Below are positions 35,364 through 46,530 of a stretch of 64,000 bases of DNA, one piece after another. The position numbers were made by a program, and so were the translations under genes. Below the pieces are notes generated by a model that saw only the letters and a program-made list of their open reading frames with translations, did no database searches and was not told where the DNA came from. Source of the DNA: Cryptomeria japonica (taxonomy: Eukaryota > Streptophyta > Pinopsida > Cupressales > Cupressaceae); NCBI RefSeq assembly GCF_030272615.1, contig NC_081406.1, forward strand, positions 173,422,861 through 173,486,860, written 5' to 3'. The number at the start of each line of letters is the position of its first letter. The stretch's first letter is position 1.

Positions 35364-36607
35364 TGTAGCGTCCTAAAATTGCGACACTTGCAATTTCGAC
35401 CGCATTTCGGTCTTCATGATGGTGACGCAACACGAAACCTAAATGGAGACCCCGAAACTTTCTCACGACACCAAAAACTGCAATTTTCCAGCACGCTGCC
35501 TGATCCCTCCTTGCACCCTGCTATCCCGGGAGGTGGGACCAGAGCGCCCAGCGCCCTGGTCCCCCAGGACCATGGTGCCTAGCGCCCTGGTCCCTGGCCC
35601 TATTTTGGGGCCCGGTCTCCTATGGGGCTTCGGGTCTTTTTGTTTGCAATTTGGAAAATAACATTTCCTGGTCGGCCTAAGGTCGAGAAAATCAATCTAT
35701 CAACCCTAATTGACAAGTATATAAACTACTTTTCCTCTCTCATTTTGGTAAGATGAAAAGGGATGGAAAAAAAGCGTGGAAACGATACTCAAACATTCAA
35801 GCATTCAAGCATTCAAGCATTCAAACATTCCTTCAAGCAATTGATCATTCTAAGTCTCCATTCAAGGCTAAGTATTGCATTCAAGACAAGGATTCAACCA
35901 TTGAAGAGGAGATCACATACTACAACATACAACATACAACATACAACAACATCTATACCTTTGCACATAAGGATACAAACATCCTTACAACAAGGTACTA
36001 GTACTTGTTTTACATTACAATCATTTACATTTACAAAATTTCTCATTTCTTGGTTAATTCCAAAACTGGGGTTTGACCTAAGGGCAAACCCCTAATCCCT
36101 AACCCCCCAATCGTCTTCGCTTTTCTGTGTGTAGGTTGCAGGTACGCAGCTGTAATTGAAGATCTGGAATCCTTGTGCAAAGATGAACAGATCCCCCTTC
36201 GTTTCGCGGATTTTTCGGAGGACCGTGTGCACGCCGGGCGCCATCGTCCCATCAACTTTTGCTCAAATTTGCAGGACAGCGCCGTCTCGACATTTTACTG
36301 CTAATTCCAGGTCCGCAGCTTCATCCTATATCCCTATCTCAGTTTATAAGCGAATCTTTCTCACTTTTCATGCATTCCTAGCTTAATCATTCTTTACAAA
36401 AGAGGGTAGCCTTGCTGTCTTAACCCTTGAAACTCATTTAGAATCCAATCTTGCATTGTGTGGGATTGGATCTTGTGAGTTTCAACCCCTCTTTTGAATG
36501 TAAAGTCTCCCCTAAGTGAAAACCGTCAACCCTAGTAACCTCCCTTCTCTCTCCTTGGAGTTGGGAGAGGGGAGAGCAACTAGGGTTCGATTATTTTCTG
36601 CTTTACA
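35364..36607 (+). repeat. Gag-only element 3' LTR
   Basis: 1244 bp, beginning TGTAGCGTCC and ending CTTTACA. It has two copies of the 31-bp GC-rich unit (about 35540-35600) against three in the 5' LTR. Otherwise it is similar along its length, with scattered substitutions. Confidence 0.95.
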
Positions 36608-36612
36608 AAAGG

Positions 36613-37395
36613 AATTGTTGAAGAAGTTTGGTATGGATAATTCCAAACCAGTAAGTACTCCTATGGTGACAAGTTAGAAATTATCTATCAAGGATACTTC
36701 TACACTGATAAATTTGACAAGGTATAAGTCTATGATTGGTGGTGTGTTATATCTAACTCAGACTAGACCGAATATTATGAATGCAGTAAGTATTGTTTCA
36801 AGATATCAAAGTAATCCTAAAGAAAATCATGAATGTGTAGTAAATAGGATATTTTGGTACTTGCAAGGAACAACAAAATATGGTTTATGGTATTCTAAAA
36901 ATGATGATTTCACTTTATGTGCATATACTGACTCAGATTGGGTAGGAGATACTGATGATAGGAAGAGCACTTCTGGTGGAGCTTTCTTTCTTGGAAAGAA
37001 ACTGGTTTCATGGATTAGCAAAAAACAATCATGCATTTCTTTATCTATTGCAGAAGATGAATATGTTGCAACAACAACTAATTGCACTCAAGTCTTGTGG
37101 ATGAAGCAAATGTTGAAAGATATCAGGGTAAATTATAGTGAACAGGTAGTTATCTACTATGATAACTCTGCAGCTATTGACATGTCTAAAAATCTGGTAT
37201 TTCACTCTAAGACTGAGCATATATCAATAAAGTATAACTTTCTGAAGGACAAGGTAGAAGCAAAGGAAGTCAAATTGGTTTATGTGAACACTAAAGAATA
37301 GATTGCAGATATATTCACTAAACCACTATCTAAGGAATCATTTGAGTATTTGAGAGACAAGTTAGGGGTTTCTGCCCCTCCAATGAAGACTTGAT
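36613..37395 (+). pseudogene. Copia-1 reverse transcriptase end and RNase H
   Basis: The frame resumes as ELLKKFGMDNSKPVSTPM and continues LTRYKSMIGGVLYLTQTRPN (from about 36714). The RNase H domain contains YTDSDWVGDTDDRKSTSGG, LVSWISKKQSCISLS, YYDNSAA and FHSKTEHI. It ends with IADIFTKPLSKESFEYLRDK. Stops lie at 36675 and 37299. This is the expected C-terminus of copia pol. Confidence 0.93.
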
Positions 37396-37730
37396 TGATT
37401 CATTTTGTCATCAGTCCAACATGCATTATTAGAGATATTATTCATTTCGGTATTGATGAGTGGTGACACTACTTAGGGGGAGTAGTCATCTTTGAGATTG
37501 ACAGGTTTACATTATTTCTTTGATATTTTTGTCATATTTTTGGCATTGATGTCAAAGGGGGAGTGATAGTGATGTGAAAAATAAATTTAGAGATATCATT
37601 AACAAGGGGGGAATTATTGATATTCAGAAGATTGTTGGTTGTCTTCCACAGGGGGAGACTTGTTTGGCATTTTTTGGGTACTTAGATATTTTTCACATAT
37701 AGTGTTGCCATCAATGCCAAAGGGGGAGAT
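37396..37730 (+). promoter_or_regulatory. Copia-1 3' untranslated region with polypurine tracts
   Basis: G-rich purine words recur: AGGGGGAGTAG near 37476, AAAGGGGGAGTGA near 37554, CAGGGGGAGAC near 37650, and CCAAAGGGGGAGAT directly before the 3' LTR. The last is the functional polypurine tract by position. Confidence 0.8.
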
Positions 37731-38962
37731 TGTTGGCATTATGGATGAATTGATTATGTGTTACATTGATGTTTTGTCATTGATATCAATACTAGTTGTA
37801 TGTTTGGTTACCGGCAGACAAGTTTTGGTTACCGGTAGAAGATCTAGTGTTACCGGCAGAAGAGACTATCTGTTGGACAATCCCGACATGTTTGGATCAA
37901 TGGAGTATGTTTGATTTCATGTGTCACATGTTCCTTGAGCATGTTTTGGTTAGTTGGTATTGACTCAGTAATCTGATGCTATCATACACTCTTGTAAACC
38001 CTTACCAGCATTGGTTTAAGGTTTAACTGACAAATCTTTCACTGGGGAATCTTGACAAGATGCATAAGTGGTGTTGGTGTGGCTTCTAGATGGATTTTAG
38101 GATGCTAAACATGTTCTTTGATCACACTTCAACTACTTGGAGACATTTCTTTGGCGTAGTGGACCCAAAATAGGTCTGGTACCTATCTAGGTTATGGACT
38201 GGTATCATGATAACGTGTTCTCTACACGTTATCGGGATGTTTTGGGATGTTCTATGGATTGGTTATTGTTATTTTGGTCTTAAGGTGACATGTCATATCA
38301 TTGTAATATGGATTTATGTAATGATCTTATTGTAATATCTTCTAGGCGGCTGACCTAATTGGTTTAGGCTTTAGGGTTGTATAAAATGATGTAAGATCTC
38401 ATTTTAATAAGTGTCGTGGTCGTGGAATGTAATATCATATGCAGAGGAGATTTGGTCGATCACAGGTGATCGAATTGGGATTAAGGAAGAGGTCAAAGGC
38501 CTCTGGTATTGAGCTTAACCAAGACTATAATCAGGCATAGTAGATGCTATCTCTGGCAGGTCATTATTCTGGATTGTTGTCCATATATCTTGAGGTGGTT
38601 TTAACCACTGTAGTCAGTGAGACTCTTTTGTAATGAGCAATATGCTCTAGGCAATGTGCCTTCCTGCATGTGCACACCCCTCATTGTAACACATACTTTC
38701 TGCAGAAGTATCATTTGACTGTGGGTAGGCTTCCCACCGTGGTTTTTCCCTTATGGGTTTTCCACAAACAAATCATTATGTTATGTGGTATGGTTGCTTT
38801 GCATTGATTATCTATTTAATTATTAAGTTGCATTGTTTACTGGTATCTATTTCTGCTTTACCGATACTTAATCTGGTTAAAGGTTATTAAGTGGATTAAA
38901 TGTTATAATATGTTAACAACTGATTCACCCCCCCTCTCAATTGTTCACCTGTTATCCTAACA
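37731..38962 (+). repeat. Copia-1 3' LTR
   Basis: 1232 bp, TG...CA, paired with the LTR at 24051-25288. Followed by GATAT, the target duplication. Confidence 0.96.
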
Positions 38963-38967
38963 GATAT

Positions 38968-39995
38968 TGTACTCATTTTGTGGTTTATATATTCACAAAT
39001 TATTCGCATTTAATCATTATAAAGTAGTAGGTATATTCTTCAAGGAGATACCTAGATTGTACATATAGCTTGCCCAAGAACATTGTTAGTGATACGATAA
39101 CATATTTCTCAGTTATTTTTGGAAAGAATTCTTTCACTTGATGGGCACAAAAATCACATCAATTACCAACTACCAACCCTAAACTAATGGAAAAATATAA
39201 ATAGTGAATAAGTGGAAAGGAGGGTGCTTGAGAAACTATATTTCAGACTAGCAAATCATATGTGTCAATTGGTGTACATTGGTAAATAATGCTACAATAC
39301 TTCATACCACATTTCCATTGGGTGACACCTTGTAGAGCTCTATATAGTTACGATGCACTAACTTTTATTAAAACAATACTTTTGGATAGTAGATTCCTAG
39401 TAATAAGTCACTTGATGTACAACATTCAAGATAATGAAAGCACTAAACAATAACTCAAAGTAGGCACATAATCAGCAAAAGACTTATGTAAACCAAAAAA
39501 AATAGAGAGGCCCTTTGAAGTGGGAGACTTGATTTTTTTGAGATCACATCTATATAAAAAAAATTCAATTAAGAAGAGCAGAGTTGAGAAACTACTATGG
39601 ACTATATAGAATTGTGAAGTGGATTGGTGAAGTAGCCTACAAGTTGTAACTTCCATAGAATAACAGGATTCATAATATTTTAATGTGTCTTGTTTGAAGA
39701 AATTCAGTAGTTATCACAATATGCCCTTAGAAAATTTTCCACCCTTAGACAATGATTGTGAGTTGATTCTGATCCCAAAATAAGTGGTAGAAGTCTAATT
39801 CATAAACTTGAGGAATAGGACCATGATGGAGTATCTAATTAGGTGGAATAATCTAGCAATTGAAGACACCACATGTGAAAGTTCTAAGATTATTGGACAT
39901 CCTAACTTTCATTTCTTGAGGACAAGAAATCTTGGGGATGAAGGACTTGCCATGTCCCTTTTTCAAAAAATAAATAAAATCCTATTCGCCTAAGG
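38968..39995 (+). pseudogene. Gypsy chromovirus relic, part 4: integrase core and chromodomain
   Basis: It continues the piece ending at 24050. Readings in shifting frames give KNIVSDTITYF (about 39075), LMGTKI and TNYQPQTNGK (about 39140-39190), and a C-terminal stretch VVKWIGEVAYKLQLP (about 39605-39655). Then LIHKLEE and IRWNNLAIEDTTCES (39795-39885) match the chromodomain pattern 'V.W.....E.ATWE'. IIGHPNFHFL follows. This places the relic in the chromodomain-bearing gypsy lineage. The coding potential is destroyed. Confidence 0.8.
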
Positions 39996-40992
39996 AGTTG
40001 TTGAAGATCATGGGTTAGGAATGTTGCTCGACTCATGTTAGGAATTTATTCAATTTTAAGGTTCATCAATACCCTCAACACATGCCAAGGATCCATTAGT
40101 GGTCAAGGATTGGGGGACCTATCAGGTTTCAAGGTTCGATGATACTATCTAACACATGCTAAGGAACCATTAGTGGTTGAGGATCGAACTTGTGGTCCAA
40201 CACATGCCAAGGACCTACCAAAATTTGAAAGGAAAGAGAAACTCTTAACCTCCAATGAGAAATTTTGTAATGCCTATAAGACCAACCTATGATATAGCAT
40301 ACATAACTCAAATATGGGTCTTTGTGTCTTTTTTAGTCTAAGTCAACTAATTTGATATTTTTGGGGAAGACTATAAAACTAGGAAAATATTTCAATTGTA
40401 AGCATGCATGTTATGTTATGTATCTTTTGAGCACATTACATTCAAGAGTTTTATGCATGAAAACCCATAAGAGATTATGATCAACAAATGGAATCCTATT
40501 GATTGATAGAGTTAGAGGGAAAAAATATTTTAGTCTTTAATTACACTCTCACTTAGGTAGTGCATTGGAGCTTCAAGTTTATAATATAATCCAGTCTTTT
40601 GTGAGTGCATTATTTATGGTGGATTAATAAGTGTCATTTTTTATTGTAATGATTGCCGTAATATTCCTTTGGTTGTAAAGGTTTGATAATAATCAATATA
40701 GGATACTAGTATAGTTTGAATCATTTGTGCAAGTGTATTTATGTTATTTAGGTATTATTGACTGATGTTGTTGGGTTAAGACTATTGTTTATGTTTCAAA
40801 TTTGGTGAATATTGTTGTTACGTTGTAAAATTGAATTTTTCATCATTTTTTTTTGAGAAGGGACAATGTCTATTATCTTGAATGATTCTAGTATATTTTT
40901 ATCTAAATTTAACCAACGCAAACAAAACCTTTAGGATACATAGTAGGCCCTTGAGATAGAAACTACAAATTGAACTATATTCATTCAACCCC
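39996..40992. other. Noncoding flank, possible 3' end of the chromovirus relic
   Basis: No gene is seen. AACACATGC(C/T)AAGGA followed by CCATTAGTGGT occurs at 40077 and 40151, a 74-bp direct duplication, with a partial third copy at 40199. The remainder is AT-rich and could contain a decayed LTR, but I cannot pair it with another copy. Confidence 0.45.
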
Positions 40993-41620
40993 TGTTAGAT
41001 TTTGTGAGAAGTGAGAACCAAACTTGGATCTGATGTCGGTTGTAAATCACATGCAACTCCAAGCAACAAATGATCAAAGATAAAAATAGCTCAATGAAGA
41101 TAAATCTGATATGAGAGAAAAAAATGGAAATAAAAGAGAATTTGGAGAAGACTCTAACTGAGCTATCACTAAAATAGTGAAGGTGAGAGTATAGTGCTTA
41201 TTATATAAAAAATAATAGCATATACATCCAAGGGGTGAATTAACTCCTACTCCCCATAAAAAGAGGGAGGTTTTACCTTCTTGGTAAATGCCAAAACATG
41301 TGGCATAACCTCGTTGCATGAAGATGGGAAAGGAGTTGAGAAAGTTGGCACATAAGGCCAAAAGAGGGTGAACAACCCAACTACCCCATAACCCACTTAT
41401 AAAATGACAAAATAGTGGTTGTGAGAGGTGGCACAACAAACCAAAAGATGGTGTGTAACTCAACTACCCATGTGAGGTGGAGAGTTACACATGTAGCTAA
41501 AGTATTTCACCACGTGTCCTCATATTAACCACTCCTAATAACCTAAGCAAGCTTAAATAATATGTGTAGGAAAAATAAATACCTCCTAACATAAGGAAAA
41601 ATAAAAAACCTACACTAACA
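40993..41620 (-). repeat. Copia-3 3' LTR (minus strand)
   Basis: 628 bp with inverted ends: TGTTAG at 40993 and CTAACA at 41615-41620 on the plus strand. On the minus strand it follows a purine tract (TTAAGGGGTGG, 41621-41631). The matching 5' LTR is not found upstream of the gag at 45892, so the element is incomplete. Confidence 0.75.
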
Positions 41621-41819
41621 CCACCCCTTAAGCATAGCTTACATGGGTGAAAAGATGGGTCCCGAAAAATGAGGCCATGTTAAGTACCCATGTACATAAA
41701 GATCCCCCCCAAAAGAAGAAGCCCCCCCATAAGAGGAATGTTGTCCCCCTCCCCCCTCATTCCAAATATAGGTATAAAATGAAGAATGAAGGACTAAGAA
41801 GTCCCTCTTGAAGTAGACA

Positions 41820-43220
41820 CCAATTGCATCTCAAGAAAATCTCACAAATGAAGGAACTTGCTTTTAGTGAAGGGTTTGGTGAAGATATTTGTAATCTGCT
41901 CCAATGTAGAACAATACTTAAGATCAATGATGCCTTCCCGAATCATCTTCCTTATGTATTGCATATGTATCTCAATGTGTTTTGTCCTCTAAAGATGAAC
42001 TGGATTTATTGAGATATGTATAGTACTTTGATTATCACAAAAGATGATGGTAGGATTTCTGATTAGAATACCAAAATCAATGACAATATTTTGAAGCCAA
42101 ATAGACTCAATGGTGGCACTGATTGCCTCTTGATACTCAACCTCTGTTGATAAAGAGAAATTGCAGATTGCTTCTTTCTCGACCAACAAACTGGACTGAA
42201 ACCAAGTGAGAAGCAATACCCTAATGTAGACTTGTGATCCTGAGAATCACCTACCCAATATGAATCTATATATCCAACCAATTCAATATCCACACCTACT
42301 GAATACTGAATTCCATAATTGTGAGTACCTTGAATGTAGTAAAGGATCCACTTAGCTGATTTCCAATGCAACTCATGTGGCTCTTGCATGAATCAAGAAA
42401 CCATGCCCACATCATATAAAATGTCGAGTCTCATATGAGTCAAGTAGATGAGACTCCCAACAAGTTATTGGTATAAAGTGCCATCAACCAAGGGTGAAGA
42501 GTAATTATTCTCAAGTTTGACCCCTAACAAAAATGGAGTCGATGCAGGCTTATAGTTAGTCATGCATAATCTAGAGAGCATATCAAGTGCATACTTGAGT
42601 TGTCCAAGGAAGATACCTGAAGATGACTGAGTTATCTCAATCCACAAGAAGTAATGTAAAAGAACCAAGTCTGACATAAAAAAATCTATCATGTAGAGTA
42701 GTTGTCACTAGCTTTATGGTGGATGACTCCCTATGATCAATAAGTCATCAACATAAAGGACTAGAAATGTGAGAGTTTCATCCTACTATAGAATGTAAAT
42801 ATTTGGATAAAAATGGAATTGAACGAAACTAACTGTGAGAAGGAATGAATCCATCTTGGCATACCAATCTCGAGGACAATGTTTAAGGCCATAGAGAGAC
42901 TTTTGAAGTCAGCACACATGTGAAGGATCTTGAAAAAACTCCTGTGGCTACTCCATGTAGATTTCCTCCTGAAGGTCACCATGAAGAAATGTGATCTTCA
43001 CATTCATCTAATGAACTTCCAACAATGGGATACAGCTATAGCAAGGACAATTCGAATGGAATTCATTTTAGCAACTGATGCAAAAGTCTCATAGTAGTCA
43101 ATCATAAGAACTTGGGAGAATCCTTTTTCTACCAAGCGATCCTTATTCTTATCAACTGGTCTATCTACTAAAAATTTTGTTCAATAGATCCACTTGCATC
43201 GAACAAGATTCCTTCACTTA
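41820..43220 (-). pseudogene. Copia-3 reverse transcriptase and RNase H
   Basis: Minus strand. A reading with GDLQEEIYMEQP (about 42945-42980) and SLYGLKHCPRDW lies in the RT. LVLYVDDLLI (about 42738-42766) contains the catalytic YVDD. The RNase H has GYIDSYWVGDSQDHKSTLGY and CWSRKKQSAISL (42290-42170) and CDNQSTIHIS (about 42015-42045). The tail near 41855-41885 reads ITNIFTKPF. Blocks alternate frames with several stops, so it is non-functional. Confidence 0.88.
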
Positions 43221-43603
43221 AAAAGAGGGACTAAATCCCATGTGTCATTTCTTTCTAAAGAATTGAACTCTTCTTGCATTGCAACATGCCACTCGATAAC
43301 ACTTGAAGTTTCTCAAAAAGAGTATGGATTAGAGGCTGGAGCAATGAAGAGGTGTGGAGCCTGATGAAATTGTGACCTTGTTCTTCTAGTAATTGATGGA
43401 TCACCAAGCCAATCTCCTACTGACTCAAATTTTTGTCGAGCCCAAAGAGGCACTACAACTAGAGAGTCTAGGGGAGAATCATCAACCTCTTAATGATGAC
43501 TCCTCATCATCACTATCACCATCTTAAGTGGAGGAAGACAAATCCTCGTCAAGATTAGGAGGATTAAGATCCTCAAAAGAACTGTCATCATAATGCAATG
43601 TCT

Positions 43604-44920
43604 CTAATGTGATAGTGGATGCAGAAGTGGTATGAGAAGAACATGAAGCACTCTCCTCAAAATGAACACTACTCTCAATATAAATAACTCATGAGTGATG
43701 GGATGGAGAATCCTATACCCTTTGACATCATCTGGATACCAAACAAATATGCAAGGATTTCTTTGTGGATCCATAGCCTTATGTTTCTCTATTGGAATGT
43801 AGGCCCATGTAAGAGAACAAAATACTCTGAAGTGCTTAAGTATGGGGTTTTTACCAGTACAAGCTTTAAAAGGAGTTACCCCTTCACAACTTTGTGAGGA
43901 AATCGATTCTAGATGTAACAAGCACAATTGATGGCCTCCATCGAATACTGAGGTACGAAAGACTTGGAGTAAACCATACAATTGTCCATCTCCTTCAAGG
44001 ACCTATTCTTATGTTCTGTGATACCATTTTGTTGATGACTATACATGGAACCATGTGTTGCATGTTGATACCTTATAAAGCACAATTTTTTTCAAACTAA
44101 TTGTTACCATATTCACCTCCATTATTTGTTTGTAGAATCTTGATGAACTTCCTAGATTGTTTCTCTGCAAAAGCTTTGAAATATAGAAAATTCCCAAATA
44201 CCTCAGACTTTTGTTTGAGAGAGTAAACCCATGTATATCTAGAAAAGTCATCAATAAATGTCAAGACATATCTAGCCTTACTAAAGGATGGTTGAGAAAA
44301 TGGTTCTGCCAAGTCACTATGTACCAACTCGAATAGTTGTGTAGCTCTCCATGTTTTACCTTTCTCATACTTCTCCTCATGATACTTACCAAGAATGCAT
44401 CCCTGGAAAACTCCATCAAAAAATCGAATAGAAGGCAACCTTGAAACCATGTCCTGTTAACTGATTTGTTGCAAGTAATGGTAGTTCAAGTGGTCAAACC
44501 TTTGATGCCACAAACAACTCAACTCATTTGCATGAGTGAGTAATACTATTGAAATAAATTTAGGAGAAAAGTGAGAAAACTGATATAATCTAGAATGACG
44601 ATCTTCTTTTCCCACAACAATAGTAGACCCATTATGCATTTCACTAAGTACCACTATATCTAGTGTGAACTCAACTCACTTGTCAAAAACAATGTGAGTG
44701 ATCTAATAAATAGAAAAGAGATTAGTTGATAAAGATTTAACGTGAAGAACATCCTCAAATCTTCCTTCGCCCACATAAAAAGACCCTCTCCCAAGCACTT
44801 CAATAGGAGTGGCATCACCCATTAGTAAGGCATAGAACATTGCTCTAAAGAGGTTAAATCATCTTTTGAATGTCATGTGGTGTGAAGCACCTGAGTCAAT
44901 TATACAACAATTGGGTTATG
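43604..44920 (-). pseudogene. Copia-3 protease and integrase
   Basis: Minus strand. IIDSGASHHMT (about 44905-44873) is an intact-looking protease triad. LWHQRFDHLNYHYLQQIS (44510-44457) is the GAG-pre-integrase region. HSDLAEPFSQ and FIDDFSRYTWVY (44330-44220) begin the integrase core, and LQTNNGGEYGNN (about 44100-44135) holds the second catalytic block. Frame changes follow. The integrase C-terminal part (43981-43604) contains PCIFVWYPDDVKGYRILHP. It is broken by multiple stops. Confidence 0.88.
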
Positions 44921-44968
44921 AAGGAACAACAACTAGGGCCTTACCCTTTCCTTTCCCCTTACTCTTAT

Positions 44969-45892
44969 CTATATCCTTAGAAGATCCTTCTCATGAACTC
45001 TGTTTGATGAATCAGGCACCTCGATATTATTCTTTTCTATAAGATGTGAAAGGTGATCAATTTGTTTCTTTAAACACTTATGTTCATTATGACCAAGCCT
45101 CTTATAGTAAGAACACTTGACCTTCTCCTTCTTAGGTTGTTTACCTTTTGATGAAGAGGTCTGATTATTTGCTTTTGAAGTAGCAAATCTATGATCTTTC
45201 TTCTTCTCTCCTTGGTTCTTTTGTTTCTTATCTTCCTTACTAGACCCTTCTTGTTCTTTTGTGCCTTTATTTACAACTAAGGCATGTAACTTAGATGGTC
45301 GTATTATACCCATTTGAACCAATTTGTCCTACTCCCCAGTGGGTTCTATAGAAAATTCATCTAGAGAAGGAATTTTGAATGTGGTATCTAGGGCATATTT
45401 TATAGAATAGAATGTAGAAACAAACATTAAAGAGGTAGGACCAAGCTTAGAAACAATACTCAAAATCAATTGCTTATCATCTTTCTTGATTCCACGTTAT
45501 TCCAATTACAATCTCATAGATTTGAGTTTTGTGAAGAAGTCTTGTATATTGTCAAAATTGGTTAGACTCAACCCTATGAGTTCATTCTCCAACTGATGAT
45601 CTCTTAACTCATCATGTTTACCAAAGAGGTTTTCCAAAGTGGTCCACACTCCATTTGGTGTAGTGGAAGACTCAATGTGAAAAGGAAGGTCAGGAGAGAC
45701 TGGCATACATAGAGTATGAAAAGCTTCATCACATTTGTTAAACATTTTCATCTTTGATGCGTAATCTTGAGGTTTAGTTTCAAGTCCCATTGTAACATGA
45801 TGATATCCATGTCTTTTCAAATATATTATCATCTTAGATTTCCATTCAAAATAATTATATAGTGTTAAAAGAGGAACTATAGATGCATCCAT
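44969..45892 (-). pseudogene. Copia-3 gag
   Basis: The start at 45892 reads MDASIVPLLTLYNYFEWKSK, then PNGVWTTLENLFGKHDELR, then LTNFDNIQDFFTKLKSMRL (UBN2-type gag). It is interrupted at 45506. The C-terminal part (45322-44969) is Lys/Glu-rich and contains CSYYKRLGHNEHKC, a zinc knuckle in which the second Cys is replaced by Tyr. Confidence 0.85.
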
Positions 45893-46530
45893 GATAGTAG
45901 AAAAGGATATTGCAAAGAATCAAGAAAAGTGCAAGAAAGAAGACATACAAGACATCCCCCCCACCCCCAGATATTACAAGGTTGGCACTTTATAATTATT
46001 ACATTTACAAGGCCTTTTATCTAATTATAATGCTTTTACGGCTCCAATGGGAAAAAATAGATAGTTTTAATACAAATAAATTTGGTACAAGATTTGAAAA
46101 AATCAGCCTTATAGGTGTGTAATAGACTTCAATACCTTTACAACACTTATTTATTTTTGAAAAATAGAGATCTGAAATGAAAGATATAGCATGTTGAAGT
46201 GAAAAAGAAGCAACTGATTCAACCTGCAATATCTGATTGAAAATAGTAGAATTTTGTAATGAAACTTGTTTGGACAAAATGTGCTCTTTCCCATCTTTCC
46301 ATCAAGTACTCATTTGTGAAACTCTGACACCTGAGGCAAAAGTTACGCAATTTTTTAAAAAAGTTGGTAAATTTGATAGCAAAAAAGAGGGCTCACACCC
46401 TATTCAAACTCAATTTTTGTAAGATTTACGAATTTTCTACAAACAAGATAAAAAAACCAAAAAAAATTCAATGTTAGGAAGAAAACCCAAAAAGACGTTT
46501 TTACCTACAAATGAGAGGAACCTAGTGTGT
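45893..46530. other. Upstream region of copia-3, no gene identified
   Basis: This should hold the 5' leader and 5' LTR of the minus-strand copia element, but I find no CTCTGATACCA primer site and no copy of the LTR at 40993-41620. It contains a C run near 45955. The sequence is otherwise AT-rich with short open frames lacking motifs. Confidence 0.5.

Larger units (their letters stand above)
28771..36607 (+). mobile_element. Gag-only LTR retrotransposon (Ty3/gypsy-like, non-autonomous) nested in copia-1
   Basis: The ends are TGTAGCG and CTTTACA. LTRs lie at 28771-30045 and 35364-36607. The target duplication is GAAGG (28766-28770) against AAAGG (36608-36612), one substitution apart. Internal content is gag, a zinc-knuckle-like region and a retropepsin-like domain, then a Pro/Ser-rich and acidic C-terminal part. 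I find no reverse transcriptase, RNase H or integrase motif in either strand, so it must use enzymes from another element. It is younger than copia-1, which it splits. Confidence 0.93.
24051..38962 (+). mobile_element. Copia-1: complete Ty1/copia LTR retrotransposon carrying a nested element
   Basis: The ends are TGTTGGCATT and CCTAACA. LTRs lie at 24051-25288 and 37731-38962. A 5-bp target duplication GATAT lies at 24046-24050 and 38963-38967. The domain order is gag, protease, integrase, RT, RNase H, as expected for copia. It inserted into the gypsy chromovirus integrase and was later split at 28770 by the gag-only element. Without that insertion and its target duplication it would be about 7.1 kb. 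The coding region stays in one frame but holds at least ten stops. Confidence 0.97.

Noticed and set aside
41074-41463. 129-codon minus-strand frame
   Set aside because: It lies within the copia-3 LTR and has no recognisable domain.
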